Source: an uncultured Lachnospiraceae bacterium (GTDB lineage: Bacteria; Bacillota; Clostridia; Lachnospirales; Lachnospiraceae). From it: a stretch of 39,098 bases of DNA. Below the pieces are notes generated by a model that was given only the letters and a program-made list of their open reading frames with translations, searched no databases and was not told the DNA's origin. How positions within the stretch are numbered: the first letter of the stretch is position 1; every line of letters starts with the position of its first letter. Shown here piece by piece: positions 1 to 8,768 of this stretch. The stretch is taken from contig CAMAGI010000009.1 of the NCBI GenBank assembly GCA_945833775.1, positions 1-39,098 on the forward strand, given 5' to 3'. Both the position numbers and the translations under genes were made by a program.

Positions 1-300
1 ACCAAGATCTGCGGCGGCGGCGCCAAGAGCCCTCTCTGGAAAAAGATGATCGCCAACATTCTGAATCTGAAGGTTGATGTGATTGAAAGCGAAGAGGGCC
101 CTGCAATGGGTGGTGCCATGCTGGCAGCGGTTGCCTGCGGCGAGTACAAGAGCGTGGAAGAGATTGCAGCCAGGATGGTAAAAATCGTGGACACGGTGGA
201 ACCGGATCCCGAGCTTGTGGAGAAGTATGAAAAGCGGTATCAACAGTTCAAGGAGATTTATCCTGCCTGCAAGCCGCTGTATGATATCATTACCCGGTAA
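1..300 (+). CDS. xylB: Xylulokinase, C-terminal part (partial, 5' end outside window)
   Basis: The reading frame is open from base 1 and ends with TAA at 298-300. It encodes the last 99 residues of a FGGY-family sugar kinase. The visible start, TKICGGGAKSPLWKKMIAN, is the conserved FGGY segment where a Gly-rich turn contacts ATP, followed by EEGPAMGGAMLAAVACGEY, typical of xylulokinase C-termini. The enzyme phosphorylates D-xylulose (some relatives L-ribulose) with ATP in the cytosol, feeding the pentose phosphate pathway. It sits 65 bases upstream of a DUF4867 gene and a FucI/AraA-like isomerase on the same strand, so it is probably the kinase of that operon. Substrate choice between xylulose and ribulose cannot be settled from this fragment. 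Confidence 0.85.
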   Translation, partial: TKICGGGAKSPLWKKMIANILNLKVDVIESEEGPAMGGAMLAAVACGEYKSVEEIAARMVKIVDTVEPDPELVEKYEKRYQQFKEIYPACKPLYDIITR

Positions 301-365
301 TAACATTGCACAGTCATGTTAAGATCCGATAGCCGGGTCACCAATCAATAGAGGAGGGCAATCCA

Positions 366-1001
366 ATGAAGATTTTACCCGTAACCGATCCGTCTTTTAA
401 GAAGTACGGAAGCATTGTTGACAATGTAGATTTTACGCAGCTGGTGGAAGCGCTTAAGAAGACACCCGTTCCGGAGGGTGTTGCTTACGAGCCCAGTGTA
501 GCTTCCCTGGAGGCAACCGATGCCATGCAGGCACTTACCGAGATCACTTACGGCGAGATGCCCATTCAGATCGGTTACTGCAACGGACACAACAACAAGT
601 TAAACGCCCTTGAGTATCACAGAGATTCCGAGATCAATGTGGCAGCGACGGATGCGATTCTGATGCTGGGTTTGCGTGCAGATGTAGAAGCGGATTTTAC
701 ATATGATACTTCCAAGGTGGAAGCATTCCTGCTTCCTGCAGGCTGTGCGGTTGAAGTGTATGCAACTACCCTGCATTACGCTCCCTGCAGTGTGGACGGA
801 GCGGCTTTCCAGGTAGGAATCGTTCTTCCCAGGGGAACCAACTATCCGCTGTCCAAGAAACACGGCGAGATCGTTGACGGCAAGGCATCCAGCGAAGACG
901 CTTTGATCACTGCCGTTAATAAGTGGCTGATCGGCCACGAAGAGGGTGGTCTTGACGAGGGAAGTTTCCTCGGACTCAAAGGAGAGAATTTGACGATTTA
1001 A
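366..1001 (+). CDS. DUF4867 family protein
   Basis: A 211-residue protein starting at ATG 366 after a GAGGAGGG ribosome binding site. I recognise it as DUF4867, a family of unknown function found in Firmicutes next to sugar isomerases. Residues about 85-160 (YHRDSEIN, then EAFLLPAGCAVEVYATTLHY) resemble a cupin-like or ureidoglycolate-lyase-like beta-barrel in which His and Glu residues could bind a metal or a sugar. No signal peptide or membrane segment is seen, so it should be cytosolic. It lies between a xylulokinase and a FucI-like isomerase with short gaps (65 and about 50 bases), which suggests a role in the same pentose or deoxysugar pathway, perhaps as an auxiliary isomerase or mutarotase. 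The family call is firm; the role is inference. Confidence 0.8.
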   Translation: MKILPVTDPSFKKYGSIVDNVDFTQLVEALKKTPVPEGVAYEPSVASLEATDAMQALTEITYGEMPIQIGYCNGHNNKLNALEYHRDSEINVAATDAILMLGLRADVEADFTYDTSKVEAFLLPAGCAVEVYATTLHYAPCSVDGAAFQVGIVLPRGTNYPLSKKHGEIVDGKASSEDALITAVNKWLIGHEEGGLDEGSFLGLKGENLTI

Positions 1002-1050
1002 TATGCGTCATTCAACAAAAAACAAACATCATTTTAAGGAGGAATATCCA

Positions 1051-2535
1051 ATGAACAATTTACCCCAGGTAAAAATCGGTATTGTCGGTGTAAGCCGTGA
1101 CTGTTTCCCTGCTTCTCTGACAATCAACAGAAGAAAAGCATTGGTAGATGCTTACACAAAGAAGTACGGCGCAGCAGATATTTATGAGTGTCCCGTTACC
1201 ATCATCGAGAGCGAAATCCATATGGTAGAGGCTCTTGAGGATATCAAGAAAGCCGGATGTAACGCACTTTGTGTATATCTTGGAAACTTCGGTCCCGAAA
1301 TCTCCGAGACTCTGCTTGCAAAGCACTTTGATGGTCCTTCCATCTTCGTTGCAGCAGCTGAGGAGAGCCAGAACGACCTGATGGACGGACGTGGAGATGC
1401 TTACTGCGGAATGCTTAATGCAAGCTACAACTTAAAGCTTCGCAACATCAAAGCATACATCCCCGAGTACCCTGTAGGTACCGCTGAGGAGTGCGCTGAC
1501 ATGATCAACGAGTTCGTTCCCATTGCGAGAGCAATCATCGGACTTTCCGATCTGAAGATTATTTCCTTCGGCCCCAGACCGTTAAACTTCCTTGCTTGTA
1601 ATGCTCCCATCAAGCAGCTTTACAACCTTGGCGTTGAGATCGAGGAGAACTCCGAGCTGGATCTGTTCGAGGCATTCAACAAGCATGCCAAAGATGCGAG
1701 AATTCCCGCAAAGGTAAAAGAGATGGAAGAAGAGCTTGGCGCAGGCAACAAGAAGCCCGAAGTTCTCGAGAAGCTCGCTCAGTATGAATTGACCCTTCTT
1801 GACTGGGTTGAGGAGCACAGAGGCTACAGAAAGTATGTTGCCATTGCCGGTAAGTGCTGGCCCGCATTCCAGACTCAGTTTGGATTTGTTCCCTGCTATG
1901 TAAACAGCCGTCTCACCGGAATGGGAATTCCCGTATCCTGTGAAGTTGATATTTACGGATGTCTGTCCGAGTTCATCGGTACCTGCGTAAGCCAGGATGC
2001 TGTTACCCTGCTTGACATCAACAACTCTGTTCCTGCAGATATGTACAAGGAAGCAATCGAAGGCAAGTTCCCTTATACACATAAGGATACCTTCATGGGA
2101 TTCCATTGCGGAAATACCTGCTCCAAGAAGCTGGCATTCTGCGAGATGAAATATCAGAAGATCATGGCAAGAGCACTTCCGATCGAAGTTACCAACGGCA
2201 CTCTGGAAGGTGATATCGCACCCGGTAAGATCACATTCTACCGTCTGCAGTCCACTGCTGATTGCAAGCTCCGTGCTTATATTGCTGAGGGTGAAGTATT
2301 GGATGTCCGTACCAAATCCTTCGGTGCAATCGGCGTATTCGCGATTCCTGAGATGGGACGTTTCTATCGCCACGTTCTGATCGAGAAGAATTATCCTCAT
2401 CACGGTGCGGTTGCGTTCGGCCATTACGGAAAGGCTCTGTTTGAAGTATTCAAATTCATCGGCGTGCCGGTTGAGGATCTCAACTACAACCAGCCCAAGA
2501 GCCTGCCTTATCCGACAGAGAATCCGTTTGCATAA
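1051..2535 (+). CDS. L-fucose/L-arabinose isomerase family protein
   Basis: A 494-residue protein. Start at ATG 1051 is chosen because AAGGAGG lies just upstream (about 1036-1042); the frame is open back to 1003 but without a site there. It belongs to the FucI/AraA aldose-ketose isomerase fold. Candidate metal ligands are E298 (in SCEVDIYG) and D322 (in TLLDINNS); their spacing of 24 equals that of the E337/D361 pair in E. coli FucI. A His-rich segment NYPHHGAVAFGHYG near 448-461 would supply the third ligand. The enzyme should interconvert an aldose and a ketose with Mn2+. It is shorter than FucI (591 residues), and together with the neighbouring kinase and the arabinofuranosidase at 7115 an L-arabinose or related pentose substrate is plausible but unproven. 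It is the last gene of the operon, followed by a strong terminator. Confidence 0.8.
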   Translation: MNNLPQVKIGIVGVSRDCFPASLTINRRKALVDAYTKKYGAADIYECPVTIIESEIHMVEALEDIKKAGCNALCVYLGNFGPEISETLLAKHFDGPSIFVAAAEESQNDLMDGRGDAYCGMLNASYNLKLRNIKAYIPEYPVGTAEECADMINEFVPIARAIIGLSDLKIISFGPRPLNFLACNAPIKQLYNLGVEIEENSELDLFEAFNKHAKDARIPAKVKEMEEELGAGNKKPEVLEKLAQYELTLLDWVEEHRGYRKYVAIAGKCWPAFQTQFGFVPCYVNSRLTGMGIPVSCEVDIYGCLSEFIGTCVSQDAVTLLDINNSVPADMYKEAIEGKFPYTHKDTFMGFHCGNTCSKKLAFCEMKYQKIMARALPIEVTNGTLEGDIAPGKITFYRLQSTADCKLRAYIAEGEVLDVRTKSFGAIGVFAIPEMGRFYRHVLIEKNYPHHGAVAFGHYGKALFEVFKFIGVPVEDLNYNQPKSLPYPTENPFA

Positions 2536-2567
2536 GATTCAATCTCCCATATAGAGTGAATGTTTAT

Positions 2568-2607
2568 AAAACAGAGAGGGCACCCCGAGGGGTGTCCTCT
2601 CTGTTTT
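2568..2607 (+). terminator. Rho-independent terminator of the sugar operon
   Basis: The arms AAAACAGAGAGG (2568-2579) and CCTCTCTGTTTT (2596-2607) pair perfectly. They continue as GCACCCC against GGGGTGT with one G-T wobble around a GA loop, giving a stem of about 19 bp. A-rich and T-rich ends on both sides could let it work in both directions. It separates the isomerase from the MATE gene. Confidence 0.85.
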
Positions 2608-2612
2608 GCCTC

Positions 2613-2641
2613 TTGCTATTCTCATAGAACTCTGCTATACT
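2613..2641 (+). promoter_or_regulatory. Promoter of the MATE gene
   Basis: TTGCTA (2613-2618), a 17-base spacer, then TATACT (2636-2641). It starts immediately after the terminator and ends 27 bases before the chosen MATE start. Confidence 0.7.
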
Positions 2642-2668
2642 GTGCCTGCATTTAAGGGAGATAGAAAG

Positions 2669-4015
2669 ATGACAAAGGATATGACGAAGGGAAACCCCAT
2701 GAAACTGATCCTGAGTTTTGCGGTTCCGCTTCTTTTTGGCTTTTATTTTCAGCAATTTTATAATCTGGTGGATTCGATTATTGTGGGACGATTCCTGGGA
2801 ACGCAGGATCTGGCAGCGGTTGGAGCAACCGGCTCCGTCAACTTCCTAATCATTGGTTTCTGTATGGGGATCTGCAACGGATTTGCGATTCCCGTGGCAC
2901 ATAAATTCGGTGCCGGGGACTATTCCGGGATGCGCCGCTATGTGGCAAACTGTGCGTGGCTCGGCATCGGATTTTCTGTAGTGATGACTCTTGTGACGAC
3001 TTTGGCATGCCGACAGATACTGGAGTGGATGAGAACTCCGGCCAACATTATCGACGGATCTTACCGCTATATTCTGGTGATCTTCATCGGCATACCGTTT
3101 ACGTTCCTCTACAATATTGTATCCGGCGTGATCCGTGCGCTGGGAGACAGTAAGACACCGGTGTTTTTTCTGGTGATGTCCTCCTTCATCAATATCGGAC
3201 TGGACCTGTTCTTTATTGTGAATCTTAAGACGGGTGTTGTGGGGGCTGCCTGGGCCACCGTGATAGCGCAGGCGCTCTCGGGAGTGGGCTGTCTGTTGTT
3301 TATGATAAAGAAATATGAGATTCTCCATATTCGTGGAGAAGAATGGATGCCGGATGGGCATAAGATGAGTGTACTCTGTGGAATGGGAGTCCCTATGGGA
3401 CTGCAGTATTCCATTACGGCAATCGGAAGTGTTATTCTTCAGAGCGCCACAAACACATTGGGGTCAGACGCGGTGGCATCGGTGACCGCAGCCGGGCGAA
3501 TCAGTGGTTTTTTGGCGTGTCCCTTTGACGCCATGGGATCCACAATGGCGACCTACGGCGGACAGAATGTGGGCGCTGGCAAGCTGGAGCGACTGGGTCA
3601 GGGACTGAAAAGCTGTGTTCTTCTCGGAGCCGGGTATTCCGTGATAGCGCTGATGGTTGCTCTGTTTGCCGGGGCACCCCTTGCAACGCTTTTCGTAAGT
3701 GCCTCGGAGACGACGATTATCGGCAATGTAAGAATGTTCCTGATTTTCAATACGGTGTTCTATTTCCCGCTGGCTCTGGTAAACATCATCCGGTTCCTGA
3801 TCCAGGGAATGGGATTTCCGACTTTCGCAATTCTGGCCGGCGTTTTCGAGATGCTTGCCAGAACTCTGGCTGGACTTGTGCTGGTTCCGCTGTTCGGGTT
3901 TACCGGTGTTTGTATGGGCAATCCGATTGCGTGGATTTTTGCTGACGCATTTCTGATTCCTGCCTACATTCACGTGCGCAAGGTGTTGCAGAGGCGGTTG
4001 GAAGCGGGAGTTTGA
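2669..4015 (+). CDS. MATE family efflux transporter
   Basis: A 448-residue polytopic membrane protein. The start at ATG 2669 follows AAGGGAG (2654-2660); the frame is open further upstream but would begin inside the promoter. The N-terminus GNPMKLILSFAVPLLFGFYF and the following YNLVDSIIVGRFLGTQDLAAVGA are the MATE signature (first two helices); about 12 hydrophobic segments run to the end. The family exports drugs and metabolites across the cytoplasmic membrane using Na+ or H+ gradients; the substrate here is unknown. It has its own promoter. Its 3' end overlaps the coding sequence of the convergent GH2 gene by 116 bases, with no terminator between them. Confidence 0.88.
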   Translation: MTKDMTKGNPMKLILSFAVPLLFGFYFQQFYNLVDSIIVGRFLGTQDLAAVGATGSVNFLIIGFCMGICNGFAIPVAHKFGAGDYSGMRRYVANCAWLGIGFSVVMTLVTTLACRQILEWMRTPANIIDGSYRYILVIFIGIPFTFLYNIVSGVIRALGDSKTPVFFLVMSSFINIGLDLFFIVNLKTGVVGAAWATVIAQALSGVGCLLFMIKKYEILHIRGEEWMPDGHKMSVLCGMGVPMGLQYSITAIGSVILQSATNTLGSDAVASVTAAGRISGFLACPFDAMGSTMATYGGQNVGAGKLERLGQGLKSCVLLGAGYSVIALMVALFAGAPLATLFVSASETTIIGNVRMFLIFNTVFYFPLALVNIIRFLIQGMGFPTFAILAGVFEMLARTLAGLVLVPLFGFTGVCMGNPIAWIFADAFLIPAYIHVRKVLQRRLEAGV

Positions 4016-5891
4016 CGACTTTTCGGTCGTAGGTGACAAGGCCGTTTACTTCTTCTTCCACATCGGAGAGCTGCGTGTAGACAGCGCCGCTTAACCCCTT
4101 TCGCTCCAGGGGTTTCAGTTTCTTATCCATCAGTTCCTGAAAGGCCAATGACATCTCCTCGGGGGTGTCATATTTTTTGTATCCGTAAATGCGTTCCACG
4201 GAGGAGTGACCGGGGATACGGCAGGCATAACCGCCGTATTCGCTGATTACGAAAGCGCGCTTTTTGTCGGGCTTTGCGCTCAGCCTGCGGAAGTAGTTGT
4301 GGATGCTCCGAAAATCGCCGCCCCGCTGATCAAACCATCCGCTGGCGTGATCGACAGGACGCGTGGGATCGGCTTCCTTGACCATCTGTGCGATTCTGAG
4401 TGCATCGAACTGACCCCATCCCTCATTGAACGGAACCCATACGGCAATAGAAGGCACACTGTAAAGATGCTTTATGGTTTCCCGACATTCCTCTTCAAAG
4501 TTTCTGCGACCGGCTTCGTCTGCGCGGGAGAAGAGCTTGTAATGGTGATCCTTTGTGTGGATGAGCATGTGCGGAAAGAGGGTGGGCATGTAGCAGACCA
4601 GAGGCATGCGGTATTTGGTGCCGCCGCTGACCATGTCCTGCCACACGATCATTCCCAGACGATCACAGTGGTAATACCAGCGGAGGGGCTCAATTTTTAT
4701 GTGCTTGCGAAGCATATTGAAGCCGGCTCTTTTTGCCAGCGTGATATCGAAGAGAAAGGCATCGTCGCAGGGAGCGGTCATGAGGCCGTCGGACCAATAC
4801 CCCTGATCCAACAGGCCGTGCAGAAAATAGGGCTTGTGGTTCAGACAAAACCGCTTCACTCCCATATCGTCCGACTCAACCGTGAAGGTGCGCAGGGCAA
4901 AATAGCTGTGAATCAGATCTTCATCCGCCCGGATGGTGAATTCGTAGAGAAAGGGATCCTCGGGAGACCACAGGGAAAGGGAGTCTTCGGGAAGAACCAG
5001 ACGTAAGACCTCCAATTTGTCGGATTTTCGAATGGTCGCCACACCGATCAAAGGCCGACGGGAATGTGCCGGATCATCCTCGGTAGAGGGTGTTCCCTCC
5101 CCGGACAGGGTGAAATCCTGCTTTGAGGGCTCATAGACGGTGCAGGACAGGGAGGAAAAAGGTTTGGGAGAAGTGCACTCCACAAGTACCTGATGATGGT
5201 CGGGATCCGGAGTAATTTTGAGACTTTGTACATAATTGGCCGGAACCCACTCATACCATACGGTTTGCCAAAGCCCGCTCTGAGCCGTGTAGAACATCCC
5301 GCCCCGCGCCAGTGTCTGTTTGCCGCGGGTAAGAAAGGTTTCGTCGCTTTCGTCGCGAACGCGCACCTGAAGAAGGAGAGAATCCGCGCCGACAAAGGGA
5401 GTGATGTCCGTCTCGAAGGGGAGATATCCGCCCACATGAGAGAATACGGGTGTTCCGTTTGCATAGACATCCGCCCTCTGGTCTGCAGCGTCGAAGTGAA
5501 GAATGCAACGCATTCCCGCATCCTTTCGGGCAAGCTCCCGGTCGGAGAAGGAAAGGCGGCGCTCGTACCACAAATATTCATCCGGCTGCAACTGCCTGTT
5601 GACGCCGGAGAGCAATGCTTCGGGGGAGAAGGGGACAAGAATCTGTCCGTCCGCAGAGATAGGACGACCGGGCGTGACACTTGAGTCGGCAAGGGGAAGA
5701 ATGCAATAATCCCATAAGCCGTTTAGGATGGTATAGTTGTCGCGGCGAAGCTGGGGTCTTGGATATTCCGTCCGGACCCTCCTATCTTCGGCCTGCTGTA
5801 TGGCTTCTCCCCAGGGTGTGGAAAGGGGGATCAGCCGATCCTCAGGATGCGCGTGCTGTAAGCTGTTAATGCCCTCTTTGATATTCATCAT
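3900..5891 (-). CDS. Glycoside hydrolase family 2 protein
   Basis: A 663-residue cytosolic GH2 enzyme (no signal peptide). The start is the MM pair at 5891/5888, preceded on this strand by GGAGG (5900-5896). Domain order: sugar-binding jelly roll about 40-180, immunoglobulin-like linker about 200-340, TIM barrel about 345-625. The acid/base is E490 in PFNEGWGQFD and the nucleophile E551 in VISEYGGYA; both are present. Family members cleave terminal beta-galactosides, glucuronides or related sugars; near the arabinofuranosidase a plant hemicellulose or pectin side chain is likely, but the exact sugar cannot be read. The recognisable GH2 sequence stops at about VTYDRKVV, where the reading frame reaches the stop of the MATE gene; the last 37 or so residues are antisense to MATE and look non-native. 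Confidence 0.85.
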   Translation of the reverse strand: MMNIKEGINSLQHAHPEDRLIPLSTPWGEAIQQAEDRRVRTEYPRPQLRRDNYTILNGLWDYCILPLADSSVTPGRPISADGQILVPFSPEALLSGVNRQLQPDEYLWYERRLSFSDRELARKDAGMRCILHFDAADQRADVYANGTPVFSHVGGYLPFETDITPFVGADSLLLQVRVRDESDETFLTRGKQTLARGGMFYTAQSGLWQTVWYEWVPANYVQSLKITPDPDHHQVLVECTSPKPFSSLSCTVYEPSKQDFTLSGEGTPSTEDDPAHSRRPLIGVATIRKSDKLEVLRLVLPEDSLSLWSPEDPFLYEFTIRADEDLIHSYFALRTFTVESDDMGVKRFCLNHKPYFLHGLLDQGYWSDGLMTAPCDDAFLFDITLAKRAGFNMLRKHIKIEPLRWYYHCDRLGMIVWQDMVSGGTKYRMPLVCYMPTLFPHMLIHTKDHHYKLFSRADEAGRRNFEEECRETIKHLYSVPSIAVWVPFNEGWGQFDALRIAQMVKEADPTRPVDHASGWFDQRGGDFRSIHNYFRRLSAKPDKKRAFVISEYGGYACRIPGHSSVERIYGYKKYDTPEEMSLAFQELMDKKLKPLERKGLSGAVYTQLSDVEEEVNGLVTYDRKVVKLPLPTASATPCARECRQESEMRQQKSTQSDCPYKHR

Positions 5892-6004
5892 TCTGCCTCC
5901 GATTTTCGCCTCTGAGAAAGAAAAGAAACTCAGGGTCGCTCTGGAATCAGTATAGCACAAGTCCAAAAGAGAGAGAACAATCCGAATAAAAAAGGACAGA
6001 AAAT

Positions 6005-6916
6005 TTAAGCGTAGAATGCCTTCACCATAATGGCCTGATCGTAATCACCGAAGTGTTCCCCAAACAGGGTGCAGCCTCCGCAGTTGGGCGTATCCTCGGG
6101 AACGGCTATGCGGAAGATCAGGCGACTGTTGTAATTCAGCTGCAGTGCCTCGATGGTGACATCGGAGAGCTTGTGTGTACCGTCCATAAAGGTGCCCTCA
6201 GAATTGATAATCAGAGTTTTCAGGAGTCCGTACTGGTTCAGACTTTCCGGCCACCATGCGGGAGAGATGTAGCCGCGGCGGTCGCCGTAATCCCCGGGGC
6301 TGACCCATACGCCGAGCGGAGTCTCATTGAGAGAAAAATGGATATCGGAGGGGTAATCCTTGTTGAATCCGGGATATTCCGAGGAGATCTCAAAGGATAT
6401 GCGCAGGGAGGTCAGGTGCTGACCGGGCTGCAGTCGGTTGGGAAGGGTGTACTCCACATAGCCGCTTGTGAACCACAGAATTCCGGCATCAAAGTGCTCC
6501 GGAAAGGTGAAAACCTTGACATCATCCATGGAACCGATCAGATGCTCGGGTGTGGAGAGCCCACAGGTGGGAGCCACATCGCAGGCGCTGTAACAGCCGA
6601 TCCGGATCTCATCCTGATAGAACGTTTCCTCCCGGGAGGCGGGAGCCAGATCAATGACCAGACGCTCGTGGACGGGGTAGATTTTCTTCTGCGTTCCGCG
6701 TTTTGCGGAGGCCGTTTCAATTTGCACCAGTCCCGCATCCGCCAGCTTCCCGATGTGCATGGAGATCGCACTGTTGGTCAATTTAAGAGCATGGGCAAGT
6801 TCATTCATACTCAGTCCCGGGGTGGCATAGATCAGCTTCAAAAGCTCCATGCGCATGTCGGCGCTGAGTGCCTTGATCACTTTTTGGGCTTCTTCCATAG
6901 AAGACAGATGTAACAT
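6005..6916 (-). CDS. ArsR-type winged-helix transcriptional regulator with C-terminal ligand domain
   Basis: A 303-residue protein; start ATG 6916 is chosen for the AGGAG at 6926-6922. Residues about 8-65 form a winged helix of ArsR type (KALSADMRMELLKLIYATPG, then TNSAISMHIGKLADAGLV as recognition helix and wing). The remaining 230 residues are not a domain I can name; they contain a CTLFG-like C-terminus and several Cys (CYSACDVAPTCG, NCGGC) and may sense a sugar. It is divergent from the GH51 gene at 7115 across a 198-base gap that holds palindromes, and 114 bases upstream of the GH2 gene on the same strand, so it most likely controls GH51, GH2 and itself. Repressor or activator is not decided by the sequence. 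Confidence 0.8.
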   Translation of the reverse strand: MLHLSSMEEAQKVIKALSADMRMELLKLIYATPGLSMNELAHALKLTNSAISMHIGKLADAGLVQIETASAKRGTQKKIYPVHERLVIDLAPASREETFYQDEIRIGCYSACDVAPTCGLSTPEHLIGSMDDVKVFTFPEHFDAGILWFTSGYVEYTLPNRLQPGQHLTSLRISFEISSEYPGFNKDYPSDIHFSLNETPLGVWVSPGDYGDRRGYISPAWWPESLNQYGLLKTLIINSEGTFMDGTHKLSDVTIEALQLNYNSRLIFRIAVPEDTPNCGGCTLFGEHFGDYDQAIMVKAFYA

Positions 6917-6960
6917 AGAGACTCCTTTGTGCCTGCTTCGCACTTGTTCATTCTGTCAGT

Positions 6961-7019
6961 ATCGCACGCAGAAAAATAAATATCTGCTTCGCAGGCGCTT
7001 ATTTTTCCGGGCGTGCGAT
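6961..7019. repeat. Long interrupted inverted repeat between regulator and GH51
   Basis: ATCGCACGC (6961-6969) pairs with GCGTGCGAT (7011-7019), then GAAAAATAA (6971-6979) with TTATTTTTC (6999-7007), and a small inner hairpin CTGC-TTC-GCAG closes the centre. The total is about 22 bp of pairing in 59 bases. It lies upstream of both divergent genes and just outside the -35 box of GH51. It could be a regulator site or an RNA hairpin in the regulator leader. Confidence 0.6.
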
Positions 7020-7026
7020 AAATCGT

Positions 7027-7055
7027 TTGACATTTTAATAATAAAGTAATACACT
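7027..7055 (+). promoter_or_regulatory. Promoter of the GH51 gene
   Basis: TTGACA (7027-7032), a 17-base spacer, and TACACT (7050-7055). The perfect -35 box and ideal spacing place the transcript start near 7062, upstream of the palindrome at 7079-7100. Confidence 0.8.
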
Positions 7056-7078
7056 CTAAATGTAAATAGAAACTTAAA

Positions 7079-7100
7079 TATTTCACTAAAAAGTGAAATA
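7079..7100. promoter_or_regulatory. Candidate operator palindrome for GH51
   Basis: TATTTCACT (7079-7087), four A bases, then AGTGAAATA (7092-7100): a perfect 9-bp inverted repeat. It lies between the predicted transcript start and the ribosome binding site (GGAGGG, 7104-7109), the usual place for a repressor roadblock. The adjacent ArsR-type regulator is the obvious candidate to bind it; that link is inference. Confidence 0.65.
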
Positions 7101-7114
7101 AATGGAGGGCAAGG

Positions 7115-8611
7115 ATGGCAAAATTATATGTAAATCCGAATGTGAAAAAGGGACATCTCAATCCCGAGCTGCAGGGGCATTTTTCGGAGCACCTGGGGCG
7201 CTGTATCTACGAAGGCCTCTATGTGGGCGAGAACTCTGACATTCCCAATGTGAACGGTATGCGTACCGATGTGGTGGAGGCACTGCGGGAGATCAAGGTT
7301 CCCGTGCTCAGATGGCCCGGCGGATGCTTTGCGGACGAATACCACTGGAAGGACGGTATCGGTCCCAAGGAAAGTCGTAAAAAGATGATTAACACTCACT
7401 GGGGCGGCGTAGTCGAGGATAACAGCTTTGGCACCAACGAGTTCATGGAATTGTGCCGCCAGATCGGCTGTAAGACTTACATCAATGGCAACGTGGGAAG
7501 CGGAACCGTTCAGGAGATGAGCGAGTGGGTGGAATATATGACCTTTAGCGGCGTATCACCCATGGCGGATCTGCGTGCAAAGAACGGTCATGCAGAGCCC
7601 TGGAAGGTAGATTATTTCGGTGTCGGCAACGAGAACTGGGGCTGCGGCGGTAACATGAGAGCGCAGTACTACGGCGATCTCTATCGCAGATATCAGACAT
7701 ATGTGAGAAATTATGATCCCAAGAATCCGATTAAGAAGATTGCATGTGGCCCGAATGCAGGCGATTTCCACTGGACAGATAAGGTACTGGAGACGATTTT
7801 TGACCACGGCGGAAGAACTCTGGACGGATTGTCCCTGCACTACTATACTTTGCCCACCGGCGATTGGAGCAAGAAAGGTTCCGCCACCGAATTTGACGCA
7901 AAGGACTGGTACAGAACGCTGAACAAAACGCTGTATATGAAACGCCTCCTTGAGGGACACAGCGCGATTATGGACAAATACGATCCCGAAAAGCAGATCG
8001 GTCTGATTGTCGATGAGTGGGGTACCTGGTATGACGTGGAACCCGGCACCAATCCCGGATTCCTCTATCAGCAGAACACGATGCGTGACGCGCTGGTTGC
8101 AGGTATCAACCTGAATCTGTTCAACAAGCACTGTGATCGTGTGAAGATGGCAAATATTGCGCAGATGGTAAATGTTTTGCAGTCCGTTATCCTTACAGAC
8201 GGCGCGAGAATGGTGAAGACTCCTACCTGGCATGTCTTCAATATGTACAAAGCACATCAGGATGCAGAACTGGTTGAGTCCACCATCGAGACTACACAGG
8301 TCGGTCTGGAGGACGAATATATGGTTCCCAATTTAACCGAGTCCGTATCTCTGGGCACAGACGGAAAACTCCACATGACACTGACCAATCTGTCATTGGA
8401 GGAGAATGCCGATGTTGAGGCGGTATTGATGCAGACTCCTGTCAAAGCGGTGAAGGGAACGATCCTGCGCGGTGCTATGAATGCACACAACACATTTGAT
8501 GCGCCCGATACCGTACAGACAACCTCCTTCGACGATGCGAAGGCAGAGGGCTGCACAATCCGGTTCACCGTGCCTGCCTGCAGCGTGCTTCATCTGGAAG
8601 TGGAGATCTGA
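7115..8611 (+). CDS. abfA: Alpha-L-arabinofuranosidase, GH51
   Basis: A 498-residue intracellular GH51 enzyme with the usual family length and no signal peptide. The TIM barrel spans about 20-370, followed by a beta-sandwich to the end. The acid/base is E173 in [11 protein letters not shown] and the nucleophile is E301 in [21 protein letters not shown] near 66-78 is the family's substrate-pocket motif. It removes terminal L-arabinofuranosyl residues from arabinan and arabinoxylan oligosaccharides taken up by the cell. It has its own strong promoter with a palindrome downstream, and is divergent from an ArsR-type regulator, so induction by arabinose-containing sugars is likely. Free arabinose could then enter the isomerase/kinase operon at the left end of the window. 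Confidence 0.95.
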   Translation: MAKLYVNPNVKKGHLNPELQGHFSEHLGRCIYEGLYVGENSDIPNVNGMRTDVVEALREIKVPVLRWPGGCFADEYHWKDGIGPKESRKKMINTHWGGVVEDNSFGTNEFMELCRQIGCKTYINGNVGSGTVQEMSEWVEYMTFSGVSPMADLRAKNGHAEPWKVDYFGVGNENWGCGGNMRAQYYGDLYRRYQTYVRNYDPKNPIKKIACGPNAGDFHWTDKVLETIFDHGGRTLDGLSLHYYTLPTGDWSKKGSATEFDAKDWYRTLNKTLYMKRLLEGHSAIMDKYDPEKQIGLIVDEWGTWYDVEPGTNPGFLYQQNTMRDALVAGINLNLFNKHCDRVKMANIAQMVNVLQSVILTDGARMVKTPTWHVFNMYKAHQDAELVESTIETTQVGLEDEYMVPNLTESVSLGTDGKLHMTLTNLSLEENADVEAVLMQTPVKAVKGTILRGAMNAHNTFDAPDTVQTTSFDDAKAEGCTIRFTVPACSVLHLEVEI

Positions 8612-8616
8612 CCGGG

Positions 8617-8733
8617 TCAGTCTTCATTCTCATCCTGATCGGCTGCAACGGCGGATACAACAGAGGATACAACGGCGATTATCACTGCAATGATAATAAT
8701 GAGCAGTCCGCCGCCCAACAGTAACAGTTCCAT
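8617..8733 (-). CDS. Small single-span membrane protein (38 aa)
   Basis: A 38-codon frame on the minus strand, ATG at 8733-8731 and stop at 8619-8617. The peptide starts MELLLLGGGLLIIIIAVII, a strong transmembrane helix, continues with small and beta-branched residues, and ends with the acidic tail ADQDENED. A GTG three codons upstream (8742), with AAAGG just before it, is an alternative start giving 41 residues. A good promoter lies upstream on this strand (8769-8797). I know no family for it. Support is the helix-plus-acidic-tail architecture and the promoter; it could still be a chance frame. Confidence 0.55.
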   Translation of the reverse strand: MELLLLGGGLLIIIIAVIIAVVSSVVSAVAADQDENED

Positions 8734-8768
8734 AATGATCACCAGACCTTTCCGAATAGAATGGTCTT

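Noticed and set aside
1582-2424. 280-codon minus-strand frame opposite the isomerase gene
   Set aside because: Antisense shadow; composition and motifs belong to the + strand enzyme.
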